A stretch of 64,000 bases of DNA, taken from Occultella gossypii (GTDB lineage: Bacteria; Actinomycetota; Actinomycetes; Actinomycetales; Beutenbergiaceae). The position numbers were made by a program, and so were the translations under genes. Shown in pieces: positions 8,307-18,112 of this stretch; positions within the stretch are counted from its first letter, which is position 1, and each line of letters begins with the position of its first letter. Location: the NCBI RefSeq assembly GCF_019947135.1, contig NZ_JAGSHT010000015.1, forward strand, positions 62,001-126,000, written 5' to 3'. Under the pieces are notes generated by a model that did no database searches, was not told the DNA's origin, and saw only the letters and a list, made by a program, of their open reading frames with translations.

Positions 8307-9164
8307 TCAGGCGACGCGGCGCTCCGCGGCCTCGACGGCGTTGCGGAACAGCAGCGCGATCGTGGTCGGGCCGACACCGCCCACACGCGGAGTGATCGCC
8401 CCGGCGACCTCCGCGCAGGACTCGTCCACGTCCGGCAGCAGGCGCTTGCCCTCGTACCGGACCCCGCCGCCGATCACGGTGACGCCCGGGGTGAGGTGTT
8501 CGGGTTGCAGGATGCCGGGCACGCCGGCGGCCGCGATGACCACCTCGGCGCGCCGGGTGTAGTCGGCCCAGTTCGGGACCCCGGTGTGCACCACGGTCAC
8601 GGCCGCGTTCGCCGTCGGGCGCTTCTGGCTGAGCAGCAGCGCGAGCGGACGCCCGAGCGTGGTGCCGCGGCCCAGGATGCACACCTCGCGCCCGGAGATC
8701 GGGATCTCGTGGTGCGCGAGCAGCGCCTCGATCCCGGCCGGGGTGCATGGCACCGGTCCCGGCATGCCGAGGGCGAGGCGCCCCATGTTGACCGGGTGCA
8801 GCCCGTCCACGTCCTTGTCCGGGTCGAGCGCGAGCAGGGCGGCGTCGAAGTCGATCTGCGGCGGTGTGGGGTGCTGCACCAGGACGGCGTCGACGTCGGC
8901 CGCGTCGTTCATGTCGCCGATGGCGGCGAGCACGTCCGCCTGGGTCGCGTCGGCGCCGAGGTGGATGTGCGGGGAGGTGAAGCCGAGCGAGGCGGCCTTC
9001 TCCTGCTTCATCCGGATGTACCCGGCGCTGGCGGAGTCGTCCCCGACCAGGATCGTGCCGAGCCCCGGAGTGTGACCGGCAGCGATCAGCGCGTCGATCC
9101 GCGGGCCGAGCTCGGCGAACACCGCGTCGGCGACAGGCTTGCCCGGCAGCAGTCGCGCGCTCAC
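8307..9164 (-). CDS. folD: Bifunctional methylene-THF dehydrogenase / methenyl-THF cyclohydrolase
   Basis: 285 aa. Converts 5,10-methylene-THF to 10-formyl-THF in two steps. Seen: '[17 protein letters not shown]' (Tyr and Lys of the FolD active site), 'VLVQHPTP' and '[15 protein letters not shown]' (substrate loop), '[11 protein letters not shown]', and the NADP-site '[17 protein letters not shown]', where the common Ser of GRSxxVG is Gly. The GTG at 9164 overlaps the glyA stop (GTGA); the open frame extends further upstream only inside glyA. It is the second gene of the glyA-folD operon controlled by the ZTP riboswitch: GlyA makes methylene-THF and FolD oxidises it for purine synthesis. Confidence 0.95.
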   Translation of the reverse strand: MSARLLPGKPVADAVFAELGPRIDALIAAGHTPGLGTILVGDDSASAGYIRMKQEKAASLGFTSPHIHLGADATQADVLAAIGDMNDAADVDAVLVQHPTPPQIDFDAALLALDPDKDVDGLHPVNMGRLALGMPGPVPCTPAGIEALLAHHEIPISGREVCILGRGTTLGRPLALLLSQKRPTANAAVTVVHTGVPNWADYTRRAEVVIAAAGVPGILQPEHLTPGVTVIGGGVRYEGKRLLPDVDESCAEVAGAITPRVGGVGPTTIALLFRNAVEAAERRVA

Positions 9165-10459
9165 TGCTGCAGGCCGGGGTAGAGCGGGAAGGCGTCGGTG
9201 AGGGCCTTGACCCGGGCGCGCGCGGCGTCCAGGTCGGCGCCGGAGCCGGCCGCGAGGACTCCGCCGATGATGTCGGCCACCTCGGTGAACTCGGTCTCCC
9301 CGAAGCCGCGGGAGGCCAGCGCCGGGGTGCCGATCCGCAGGCCGGAGGTGACCCGCGGGGGGCGGGGGTCGAACGGCACCGCGTTGCGGTTCACGGTGAT
9401 CCCGGCCGCGTGCAGGAGGTCCTCGGCCTGCTGACCGTCGAGGTCCGAGTGCCGCAGGTCCACCAGGACCAGGTGCACGTCCGTGCCACCGGTGAGCACG
9501 GACACGCCGGCGGCGGTGACGTCGGAGGCGGTGAGCCGCTCGGCGAGGATCTGGGCGCCGGCGATGGTGCGGCGCTGCCGGTCGGCGAACTCCTCGCCGG
9601 CCGCCACCTTGAACGCGACGGCCTTGGCCGCGATGACGTGCATCAGCGGGCCGCCCTGCTGGCCGGGGAACACGGCCGAGTCGAGCTTCTTGCCGAACTG
9701 TTCGGAGTCGCGCGAGAAGATCACACCGGACCGCGGGCCGCCGAGGGTCTTGTGCACGGTGCTGGAGACCACGTCGGAGTGCGGAATCGGGTTCGGGTGC
9801 AGCCCCGCGGCAACGAGGCCTGCGAAGTGCGCCATGTCCGTCCACAGGTACGCGCCGACCTCGTCGGCGATCGACCGGAACGCCTCGAAGTCGAGCTGGC
9901 GGGGGTAGGCCGACCAGCCGGCGATGATCACCTGCGGCCGGGCCTCGAGCGCCTTCGCCCGCAACGCGTCGTAGTCGATCCGGTGGGTCTGCTCATCCAC
10001 GCCGTAGGACGCGACGTTGTAGAGCTTGCCGGAGAAGTTGATCTTCATGCCGTGGGTGAGGTGACCACCGTGGGCCAGCTGCAGCCCGAGGATGGTGTCG
10101 CCCGGCTTGATCAGGGCGTGCAGCACGGCCGCGTTCGCCTGCGCGCCGGAGTGCGGCTGGACGTTCACGTACTCCGCGCCGAACAGGCTGGCGGCCCGCG
10201 CGATGGCGAGGTTCTCGGCGATGTCCACCTGCTCGCAGCCACCGTAGTAACGGCGACCGGGGTAGCCCTCGGCGTACTTGTTGGTGAGTACCGACCCCTG
10301 TGCCTGGAGCACGGCGCGCGGGACGAAGTTCTCGCTCGCGATCATCTCGAGCGTCTCACGCTGGCGGGTGAGTTCCCCCTCGAGCACGGCGGCGATCTCG
10401 GGATCGAGCTCCGCGAGCGTCTGCTCGTTGACGGGGATGGTGGACGTGGGCTGGTTCAT
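9161..10459 (-). CDS. glyA: Serine hydroxymethyltransferase
   Basis: 432 aa, the normal length. PLP enzyme that turns serine and THF into glycine and 5,10-methylene-THF. Seen: '[19 protein letters not shown]' at the N-terminus, '[19 protein letters not shown]', the substrate/PLP region '[16 protein letters not shown]', and the Schiff-base lysine in '[16 protein letters not shown]'. It lies directly behind a ZTP/ZMP riboswitch and overlaps folD by 4 nt. Ribosome site GGAGGA is about 5 nt before the ATG. All hallmark residues are present. Confidence 0.97.
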   Translation of the reverse strand: MNQPTSTIPVNEQTLAELDPEIAAVLEGELTRQRETLEMIASENFVPRAVLQAQGSVLTNKYAEGYPGRRYYGGCEQVDIAENLAIARAASLFGAEYVNVQPHSGAQANAAVLHALIKPGDTILGLQLAHGGHLTHGMKINFSGKLYNVASYGVDEQTHRIDYDALRAKALEARPQVIIAGWSAYPRQLDFEAFRSIADEVGAYLWTDMAHFAGLVAAGLHPNPIPHSDVVSSTVHKTLGGPRSGVIFSRDSEQFGKKLDSAVFPGQQGGPLMHVIAAKAVAFKVAAGEEFADRQRRTIAGAQILAERLTASDVTAAGVSVLTGGTDVHLVLVDLRHSDLDGQQAEDLLHAAGITVNRNAVPFDPRPPRVTSGLRIGTPALASRGFGETEFTEVADIIGGVLAAGSGADLDAARARVKALTDAFPLYPGLQQ

Positions 10460-10502
10460 GCTTCCTCCGCAGGCGATGCAGTGATGGGTCTCATCGGATC
10501 AC

Positions 10503-10587
10503 TCCAGGCCCAGGCGGGCGACCTCGAGTCGAGTTACTGCATCGCTCCCCGGTGGTGATCCACCTCGGCGCCAGTCGCGATGGGTCC
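10503..10587 (-). ncRNA. ZTP/ZMP riboswitch (pfl motif) controlling glyA-folD
   Basis: Read on the minus strand. P1 5' arm CCATCGC is followed by GACTGGCG, then hairpin P2 (GGTGGATCACCACC), then GGGGA and the P1 3' arm GCGATG. A linker follows and then the second domain CGCCCGCCTGGGC with the conserved CCTGGGC loop. This is the pfl consensus, whose ligand is the purine intermediate ZMP/ZTP that accumulates when 10-formyl-THF runs low; actinobacterial examples sit before folD, glyA and purH. It ends about 45 nt before the glyA ATG. A transcriptional versus translational mechanism cannot be decided; I see no clear terminator stem. Confidence 0.9.
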
Positions 10588-10617
10588 AGCCTAGCAAGGC
10601 CGAAGGCCCCGCCGGGG

Positions 10618-11145
10618 TCAGGCCTCCGCGGGCGACGAGGTGGCCTCGTCCGTCTCGGTCTCGCCGGTCTCCATCTCACCGAGGATCTTGCGCAGGTAGG
10701 CGTAGGTGAGGTCGCCGGCGTTCTGGTCGTACTGGTGCTCGAAGCCGTGCTTGGCGTAGAGGGAGAGGTTCTGCTTGGAGTCCTGCCCGGTGAACACCCA
10801 CACCTCGTTGGTCTGCTCCGGCAGGTAGCCGAGGACCGACATGAGCAACTGGGTCCCCAGGCCCTGGCCCTGCAGGTCCGGCACCACCGCGAGGCGGCCG
10901 AGCAGGGCCCGGTCCTCCTCGAGGCCGACCCGCACCGAGCCGACCAGCCGAGGACCGATCCACGCGCCGAGCGTGACGACGTCCGCCCGCGCCAGGTCCT
11001 CACGCAACTCGTCGAACGTCTGCGTCAGGGCCGGGATGTGCGGGTCGTCATACAACTGCGCCTCGGTCACGAACGCGGCCCGACGCACGGTCAGCAGCTC
11101 GCCCGCGTCCTTGTCCTCGACGACGTCGATCCTCAGCTCGTCCAT
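10618..11145 (-). CDS. GNAT-family N-acetyltransferase
   Basis: 175 aa single-domain GNAT protein. The acetyl-CoA pyrophosphate loop 'LQGQGLGTQLL' is near residue 95, preceded by the beta-4 strand 'LLGRLAVVPD' and followed by 'NLSLYAKHGFEHQ', a typical motif-B end. The Glu/Thr/Ser-rich tail (about residues 150-175) is low complexity. Ribosome site GGAAGGATGGGGG precedes the ATG. It sits between the riboswitch operon and divergent purU. Substrate unknown; no link to one-carbon metabolism is visible in the sequence itself. Confidence 0.8.
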   Translation of the reverse strand: MDELRIDVVEDKDAGELLTVRRAAFVTEAQLYDDPHIPALTQTFDELREDLARADVVTLGAWIGPRLVGSVRVGLEEDRALLGRLAVVPDLQGQGLGTQLLMSVLGYLPEQTNEVWVFTGQDSKQNLSLYAKHGFEHQYDQNAGDLTYAYLRKILGEMETGETETDEATSSPAEA

Positions 11146-11201
11146 GCCCCCATCCTTCCACTCCGCCGCGCCCGCGCGAACCCGAACCGCCCGGGGACGG
11201 C

Positions 11202-11207
11202 TAACCT
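11202..11207 (+). promoter_or_regulatory. -10 box of a leaderless promoter (purU)
   Basis: TAACCT, then 6 nt, then GTG at 11214. No Shine-Dalgarno sequence, so a leaderless mRNA is likely. Confidence 0.55.
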
Positions 11208-11213
11208 CGCGGT

Positions 11214-12077
11214 GTGACGAACGCAGCCACCTCCCCCGAGCACTGGGTCCTGACCCTCTCCTGCCCCGACCGACCTGGGATCGTGCACGCCGTCGCCGGC
11301 GTGCTCGCCGCCAACGGGGGCAACATCACCGAGTCCCAGCAGTTCGGCGACGCGGGCACGGGGCTGTTCTTCATGCGTGTGCAGGTGGAGTCCGCGACCG
11401 CGAAGGCGGATCTGGAGGCCGCGGTGACGGAGGTCGCCGAGCAGTTCTCGATGACGTGGACCCTGGACCGCGTCGGCCGCCCGCTGCGGACCGTGGTGAT
11501 GGTCTCCACCGCGGCGCACTGCCTGAACGACCTGTTGTTCCGCGAGCGCGAGGGCCGGCTGCCCATCCACGTGGTGGCCGTGGTCTCCAACCACACCCAG
11601 TTGGCGCCGATGGCGCAGTTCTACGGGGTGCCGTTCCACCACATCCCGGTCACCTCCGGCACCAAGCCCGCTGCCGAGCGCGAACTGCTGGACCTGGTCG
11701 ACGAACTCGACGTGGAGCTCGTCGTGATGGCCCGCTACATGCAGATCCTCTCCGACGACCTGTGCCACGCGCTCGAGGGCCGGATCATCAACATCCACCA
11801 CTCGTTCCTGCCGAGCTTCAAGGGTGCGCGGCCGTACGCACAGGCGCACGACCGCGGCGTGAAGCTCATCGGTGCGACCGCCCACTACGCGACCGCGTCC
11901 CTGGACGAGGGACCGATCATCGAGCAGGACGTGGAGCGGGTCACCCACGCCGACGACGCCGCCGAACTGGTCGCGATCGGTCAGGACGTGGAGCGACGGG
12001 TACTCGCCCGCGCGGTGCGCTGGCACGCCGAGCACCGGGTGCTGGTGGACGGCCACCGCACGGTGATCTTCCGCTGA
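11214..12077 (+). CDS. purU: Formyltetrahydrofolate deformylase
   Basis: 287 aa. Hydrolyses 10-formyl-THF to formate and THF, balancing the one-carbon pool. An N-terminal ACT domain ('LTLSCPDRPGIVHAVAGVLAANGGNI', residues 9-80) is followed by a formyltransferase-type domain with 'IINIHHSFLPSFKGARPY' (catalytic His) and 'GATAHYATASLDEGPIIEQD' (catalytic Asp). Length and order match PurU; PurN would lack the ACT domain. The start is a GTG with a leaderless promoter. It lies divergent from the GNAT gene and close to glyA-folD, and a strong hairpin terminator follows the stop. Confidence 0.95.
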   Translation: MTNAATSPEHWVLTLSCPDRPGIVHAVAGVLAANGGNITESQQFGDAGTGLFFMRVQVESATAKADLEAAVTEVAEQFSMTWTLDRVGRPLRTVVMVSTAAHCLNDLLFREREGRLPIHVVAVVSNHTQLAPMAQFYGVPFHHIPVTSGTKPAAERELLDLVDELDVELVVMARYMQILSDDLCHALEGRIINIHHSFLPSFKGARPYAQAHDRGVKLIGATAHYATASLDEGPIIEQDVERVTHADDAAELVAIGQDVERRVLARAVRWHAEHRVLVDGHRTVIFR

Positions 12078-12120
12078 TCGTCACCGCCCGCTGCACCGTG
12101 TCGGTCCGGTCGGGTACAGC

Positions 12121-12153
12121 ACGAACGCCCCGCCGGTCCGGCGGGGCGTTCGT
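12121..12153 (+). terminator. Rho-independent-type hairpin after purU
   Basis: Perfect 15-bp stem (ACGAACGCCCCGCCG paired with CGGCGGGGCGTTCGT) with a 3-nt loop, 43 nt after the purU stop and 55 nt before the convergent gene's stop. No long T run follows, as is usual in actinobacteria. Works on both strands. Confidence 0.85.
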
Positions 12154-12208
12154 CTCTGAAGAGCCATGGTCGACGGCGGTCGTCGCCGTCCGTGCCGGTC
12201 GCGCCGCT

Positions 12209-12838
12209 TTACGGGCGGTACTCTCCCGGGCGCGGGCCGGAGTCGGAACCCGGCGCCGGGTAGCCGCCGGGCGGGGTGACGCCGGGCGGCGTGGCGCCGC
12301 CGGACGAGCCGGAGTACGCGGTCGGGTCGAAGTTGCCGCCCGCGGTGAACGACGCTGCCTTCTTGGCCTTGTTGTAGCCGATCAGCCCGCGGATGCCGAC
12401 GATCAGGCCGGCCAACATGAAGTACCAGGGGAAGTAGTACCGACCCCCGGTTGAGCTGCTGGCCGCGATCCCGAAGCTGACGGCGAACACGAGCACCGCG
12501 GCGGCGAGGATGCCGAAGCCGATGAGGGCCGAGTTGCGGGCCTTCTTGATCTCCTCCTGCGCGAGTGCCGCGGATGCCGTCCCTGAAACCCCGCCGTACG
12601 GCGAGGCACCGGGTGCAGCCGAGTCCGGACCGTAGCTCGGGTTCTGCCCGGAGGACGCTCCGTATCCCGGGTTCTGCCCGACCATGGGCGCTGCCGAGCC
12701 TGCGGCGGCGGCATCGTCGACCCAGTAGTTCCAGCCGGCCGGCGCCGGCGGCCACGACGGGTCCGGCTGCCAGCCCTCGGGCGGGGTGAAGTTCGGCGGG
12801 ACCTGCCACCCCGGCGGGGCGTTGAATCGTTGGCTCAT
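12209..12838 (-). CDS. Pro-rich membrane protein with repeated PPGW-type motifs
   Basis: 209 aa. The N-terminus has three spaced Trp-Pro motifs ('APPGWQVPPN', 'PPEGWQPDPS', 'APAGWNYW'), resembling the short DUF2510-like Trp/Pro modules common in actinobacterial membrane proteins. A Gly/Tyr/Ser-rich linker with an imperfect repeat ('GQNPGYGASS', 'GQNPSYGPDS') follows, then two membrane helices (about residues 100-122 and 134-152) and a Pro/Gly-rich tail. The ATG is 7 nt after a TAGGCT box. No function known; the layout suggests a cell-envelope protein whose tails face the cytoplasm. Confidence 0.7.
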   Translation of the reverse strand: MSQRFNAPPGWQVPPNFTPPEGWQPDPSWPPAPAGWNYWVDDAAAAGSAAPMVGQNPGYGASSGQNPSYGPDSAAPGASPYGGVSGTASAALAQEEIKKARNSALIGFGILAAAVLVFAVSFGIAASSSTGGRYYFPWYFMLAGLIVGIRGLIGYNKAKKAASFTAGGNFDPTAYSGSSGGATPPGVTPPGGYPAPGSDSGPRPGEYRP

Positions 12839-12845
12839 GCGGAGC

Positions 12846-12851
12846 AGCCTA
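12846..12851 (-). promoter_or_regulatory. -10 box of a leaderless promoter
   Basis: TAGGCT on the minus strand, 7 nt before the ATG at 12838. Confidence 0.5.
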
Positions 12852-12947
12852 GGGCAACCGCAGGGCCACGCCGGTCAGCGTCCATGGGGACAGATGCCCA
12901 TCTCGGTGCCCGCATCGCACCCATGACCACGCCCACCCGAGGGCCGC

Positions 12948-15900
12948 TCACCTGGCGAACCGGAGCGTGCAGATCTGGAACGGCCGCAACGCCACCGTGG
13001 CGCTCCCGCCGTCGGCCTGCGTGAGCGCGCCCGACCCGTCGTTGCGGGGGCGTTCGAGCAGGTCGGTCTCCGTGACCGATATCACCGGGAAGTCCGCGGT
13101 GACCGCTGCGCGGGCCCGCCCGCCGAGGGACTCGTACAGGCGCACGATGACGTCCCCGCTGCCGTCCTCCGCGAGCTTGACGGCCTCGATGACCACGGCG
13201 TCGTTGTCGGTGCGCACCAGGGGCGCGACGAGTGCGCCGGAGCCGGTGACGGTGCGCACGTGCAGGTTCATCCGGTACCCCTCCCGCACGGATTCGGCGA
13301 TGCCCGCGCCGGGGCGGATGCTCGAGCGCAGCACGTGCTCGCCCTGGTCCGCGTCCGGGTCCGGGAACAGCGGGGCCCGCAGCAACGACTGCCGGACCAC
13401 GGTGATCGGCCGGCCGGCCGGGTCGAGGTCGGCACGGATGTCGTGGCCGTAGGTCTGGTCGTTCGCGACCGCGACGCCGTAGCCGGCCTCGCCGACGTGC
13501 ACCCAGCGGTGCGCGACGGTCTCGAACCGGGCCGCGTCCCAGGAGGTGTTCGTCGCGGTGGGCCGGTGGATGTGCCCGAACTGGATCTCGGAGGTGGCCC
13601 GCTCGGCCTGGACGTCGATCGGGAACGCGAGCTTGAGCAGCTTCTGGCGCTCGTGCCAGTCGACCTCCGTGGTGATCTCCAGGGAGCCATCGATCAGCTC
13701 GAGCCGCTGGGTGATGGTCGAGGAACCGAACCGACGGCGAACCACCAGTCGGGCGGTCGTCGCCCCATCTCCGGCGGGCTCGGCGACGATCTCCTCCGCG
13801 GTGTCGAGGTCGCGCACCACGTGGCGGTAGTGCGCGTCGATGTCCCAGGCGTCCCACTCGTTCGGGATGTCCCGGTGCACCTGGAGCAGGTTCGCGGCCA
13901 TCCCGGCGGGCACCACCTCGCGGTCGGCGGTGAGGTCGCGCAGCGAGGTGACCAGGCCGCGCGGGTCAACGACCACCCGAAGGTGGGCGTTGCGCAGGAC
14001 CCAGCCCTCGCCGTCGGGCTCGATGGTGGCGCCGCCGGGCTCCACCGAGCCACCTACCGCGGCCCCGCCGAGGGCCGGCACACCTGCCCGCGGGAACGGC
14101 CCGGCGTTCAGGGCGATCCGGTCGTCGCCGGAGCCGGCCAGGTGACCGAGGGCGGTGCCGATCAGGGCCTCGAGCTCGGCCTCGATGAGGGCGTAGTTGC
14201 GCTCCGCCTCGCGGTGCACCCAGGCGATCGACGAGCCGGGCAGGATGTCGTGGAACTGCTGCAGCAGGACCAGGCGCCAGATCCGCTGCAGCGCGTCGGC
14301 CGGATAGTCGGCCCCGGCGCGCACCGTGGCCGCCGTGGCCCACAGCTCCGCCTCCCGGAGCAGGTGCTCGCTGCGCCGGTTGCCGGCCTTCGTGCGGTGC
14401 TGGGAGGTGTAGGTGCCGCGGTGGTACTCGAGGTACATCTCGCCGGTCCAGGTGGGCGGGTCGGCGTACTCCGCGCGGGCCTGCGTGAAGAAGGCCTCCG
14501 GAGTGGACAGCGTCACCTTGGGCGAGCCCTCGAGGTCCGCGGTGCGCCGGGCCGCGGCGAGCATCTCCCGGGTGGGCCCGCCACCGCCATCGCCGTAGCC
14601 GTAGGGCAGCAGCGAGGAGTTCGCCCGGCCCTTCTCGGCGTACTGGCGTTCGGCCTTGGCCAGCTCCGCGCCGTTGATCATGGAGTTGTAGGTGTCCACG
14701 GGCGGGAAGTGGGTGAAGATCCGGGTGCCGTCGGTGCCGGCCCAGGCGAAGGTGTGGTGAGGGAAGGAGTTCGTGTCGTTCCAGGAGATCTTCTGGGTGA
14801 GCAGGAACTCCTTGCCGCTCGCGCGTGCGATCTGCGGCAGCGCCGCGGTGTAGCCGAAGGAGTCGGGCAGCCAGACCTCCTTGGGCTCCACGCCGAACTC
14901 GTCGATGAAGAACTGGGTGCCGGCCACGAACTGGCGGGCCAGCGCCTCACCGCCGGGCATGTTCGTGTCCGACTCGACCCACATCCCGCCGACCGGGATG
15001 AACCGCCCCTCGCGGACCCGCTGCGCGATGCGCGCGTACAGCTCGGGGTAGAACTCCTTCATCCACGCGTACTGCTGGGCCGAGGAGCAGGCGAACGTCA
15101 CGTCCGGGTCGGCGTCCATCAGGTTCAGCACGTTGGAGAAGGTCCGGGCGCACTTGCGCACGGTCTCCCGGACCGGCCACAGCCAGGCCGAGTCGATGTG
15201 GGCGTGCCCGACGGCGTGCAGCCGGTGCGCGCTCGCGTGGGCCGGGGCGGCCAGCACGTCGGCCAGGCGCTCGCGGCCGACCGCGGCCGTGCCGGCCAGG
15301 TCGTCGGGGTCGACGGCGTCCAGCATGTCCTCCAGGGCGCGCAGGATCTGCGCACGCCTGGGTGAGGTGGCCGGCAGCTCGAGCATGAGGCCCTGCAGGG
15401 CGTCGACGTCCTGGTTGAGTTCCCAGACGTCGACGTCGAGCAGCGCCAGGTCCGCGGCCCGCAGCTCGTAGATCTCCTCGGTGCCGGCCGTGGCCTTGTC
15501 GCCCATGGGCGTGGGCTTGATCCACTGTCCGTTCGGCACGTCCGGGTTGGCGGCCGCCTCCACGTAAAGGTCCACCCACTCCCCGGGTGCCACGTCCAGC
15601 GGCAGGTAGTGGTTGCGGGGCTCGAGCCCCTTGAGGAGCACCCCGTCGGAGGACCAGATCGCGCCCTCGGTCTGGAAGCCGGGGCCGGCTCCGGAGAAGC
15701 CCAGGTCGACCAGCAGTTCCAGCCGGACGGCACCGGCGCCGTCGGCGGCGAGGTCCTGCGCCCACTCGGCGGGCACCTGCCCGCGCAGGTGGAACCAGAC
15801 CGTGCTCCACGGCCGGCCCCACGGGCTACCGATCTCGAACGGGGTGTAGGTCTGGCTGAGCGCCTCGGCGAACGGCACCGGTTCGTCCGGGACCTCCCAG

Positions 15901-16004
15901 GCGGTGACGGTCAACGGGGTGCGGGAGCGGTAGCCGGCGGTCTCGAGGCGCTCGGCGACGAAGCGGCGAAGGCGGTGCTCGGTGCGGGCAGTGGTGTCAT
16001 GCAC
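12948..16004 (-). CDS. GH38 alpha-mannosidase
   Basis: 1018 aa. Glycoside hydrolase family 38: the zinc-site motif 'VGHAHIDSAWLWPVRET' is at residues 265-281 (H269 and D271) and the nucleophile region 'GMWVESDTNMPGGEA' has D346. An N-terminal beta-rich domain ('GFSGAGPGFQTEGAIW', residues 102-117), a helical middle domain ('MYLEYHRGTYTSQHRTKAGNRRSE') and a long C-terminal beta-sandwich follow in the usual order. No signal peptide, so it should be cytoplasmic and act on imported mannosides or mannan fragments. Start chosen at GTG 16004; the frame is open to 16142, but that extension is low-complexity and overlaps the divergent promoter region. No sugar transporter is adjacent. Confidence 0.9.
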   Translation of the reverse strand: MHDTTARTEHRLRRFVAERLETAGYRSRTPLTVTAWEVPDEPVPFAEALSQTYTPFEIGSPWGRPWSTVWFHLRGQVPAEWAQDLAADGAGAVRLELLVDLGFSGAGPGFQTEGAIWSSDGVLLKGLEPRNHYLPLDVAPGEWVDLYVEAAANPDVPNGQWIKPTPMGDKATAGTEEIYELRAADLALLDVDVWELNQDVDALQGLMLELPATSPRRAQILRALEDMLDAVDPDDLAGTAAVGRERLADVLAAPAHASAHRLHAVGHAHIDSAWLWPVRETVRKCARTFSNVLNLMDADPDVTFACSSAQQYAWMKEFYPELYARIAQRVREGRFIPVGGMWVESDTNMPGGEALARQFVAGTQFFIDEFGVEPKEVWLPDSFGYTAALPQIARASGKEFLLTQKISWNDTNSFPHHTFAWAGTDGTRIFTHFPPVDTYNSMINGAELAKAERQYAEKGRANSSLLPYGYGDGGGGPTREMLAAARRTADLEGSPKVTLSTPEAFFTQARAEYADPPTWTGEMYLEYHRGTYTSQHRTKAGNRRSEHLLREAELWATAATVRAGADYPADALQRIWRLVLLQQFHDILPGSSIAWVHREAERNYALIEAELEALIGTALGHLAGSGDDRIALNAGPFPRAGVPALGGAAVGGSVEPGGATIEPDGEGWVLRNAHLRVVVDPRGLVTSLRDLTADREVVPAGMAANLLQVHRDIPNEWDAWDIDAHYRHVVRDLDTAEEIVAEPAGDGATTARLVVRRRFGSSTITQRLELIDGSLEITTEVDWHERQKLLKLAFPIDVQAERATSEIQFGHIHRPTATNTSWDAARFETVAHRWVHVGEAGYGVAVANDQTYGHDIRADLDPAGRPITVVRQSLLRAPLFPDPDADQGEHVLRSSIRPGAGIAESVREGYRMNLHVRTVTGSGALVAPLVRTDNDAVVIEAVKLAEDGSGDVIVRLYESLGGRARAAVTADFPVISVTETDLLERPRNDGSGALTQADGGSATVALRPFQICTLRFAR

Positions 16005-16186
16005 GGCGGTTTGTGACTCCGATGTCGGTGGCGGGGACGTGGCCACGGACAACCGTAGTCCGATCCGGGCGATGCCCATACCTCCATACCGGCCCGTACC
16101 GCCGCGTGGCACGGACCGCCGGGCGGGCCCCGGTGGTATCAATGGCGTACGTCACCTTCCGCCAGGGGGAGAGAGCAGGAGCAACC

Positions 16187-16768
16187 GTGTCCGAGTCGCC
16201 AACCAATCTCGTCTCCAACCTCGCCAAGGGGGCCTGGTACTACCTGGCGTTGCGCGGGGCCATCGCGATCGTCTTCGGCATCCTGGCCCTGGTCTGGCCG
16301 GAGAAGGTCCTGACCGCGTTCGTCCTGCTGCTCGGCATCTTCTGGGCCGTCGACGGCGTCCTCGCGATCGTCCACGGCATCCGCACCCGGGGTACACCCG
16401 GAGCCGGCACCGAGATCTTCTTCGGGATCCTCGGCGCGGTCGCCGGCGTGTTCCTGATCGTGCAGCCGGACGTGGGAGCCACGATCCTGCTCATCGTCGC
16501 CGGTGTCTGGGCCATCCTCGGTGGTCTGCTGCTCATCGTCTCCGCGGTGCGTGGCCGTCGGAGCCTCGGTGCGGCGTGGACGCTCGGGCTCGCCCTCGGC
16601 GTGATCACCCTGGCGTTCGGCATCTTCCTGGTCGCGGCACCGGACGTCGCCGCCACCACCTTCGGGATCCTGCTCGGCATCTACGCCCTGCTGGCCGGGA
16701 TCGTGCTGGTGCTGATCGGCCTGAGCGTGCGCGCCGTCGGCCGCGCGGTCGAGACGCCCGCTCAGTAA
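16187..16768 (+). CDS. HdeD-like (DUF308) membrane protein
   Basis: 193 aa with six predicted membrane helices. The repeated unit 'RGAIAIVFGILALVWPE...FVLLLGIFWAVDGVLAI', 'FGILGAVAGVFLIVQPDV' and 'LALGVITLAFGIFLVAAPDV' is the DUF308/HdeD repeat, three copies of a two-helix unit each ending in W/A-P-D/E. The function of this family outside enteric acid resistance is unknown. The GTG at 16187 has a GGAG ribosome site 5 nt upstream; an ATG at 16142 is an alternative that would add 15 residues. A strong hairpin follows the gene. Confidence 0.85.
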   Translation: MSESPTNLVSNLAKGAWYYLALRGAIAIVFGILALVWPEKVLTAFVLLLGIFWAVDGVLAIVHGIRTRGTPGAGTEIFFGILGAVAGVFLIVQPDVGATILLIVAGVWAILGGLLLIVSAVRGRRSLGAAWTLGLALGVITLAFGIFLVAAPDVAATTFGILLGIYALLAGIVLVLIGLSVRAVGRAVETPAQ

Positions 16769-16813
16769 CCAGCCGAACCCGTCCAGTAGGGGCGCCCGTC
16801 CTGCAGCAACGAC

Positions 16814-16852
16814 GACGGCGCCCGTCCACACGCGAGGTGGACGGGCGCCGTC
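16814..16852. terminator. Bidirectional terminator hairpin
   Basis: 16-bp perfect stem (GACGGCGCCCGTCCAC with its complement) and a 7-nt loop, lying between the convergent DUF308 and mdh genes. Confidence 0.85.
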
Positions 16853-16876
16853 GGGCGTACGCGGGTCAGGCCCGAC

Positions 16877-18046
<1,170 letters not shown>

Positions 18047-18112
18047 TCAGCGGACTCCCAGCCCGGGGTGAGAGGCTAGGCACCGATCACGCCCTCTCTC
18101 GACGGGATACTC

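Noticed and set aside
13260-15365. 701-codon plus-strand frame opposite the mannosidase
   Set aside because: Antisense shadow of a clear GH38 enzyme; its translation is Gly/Val/Arg-rich without any domain.
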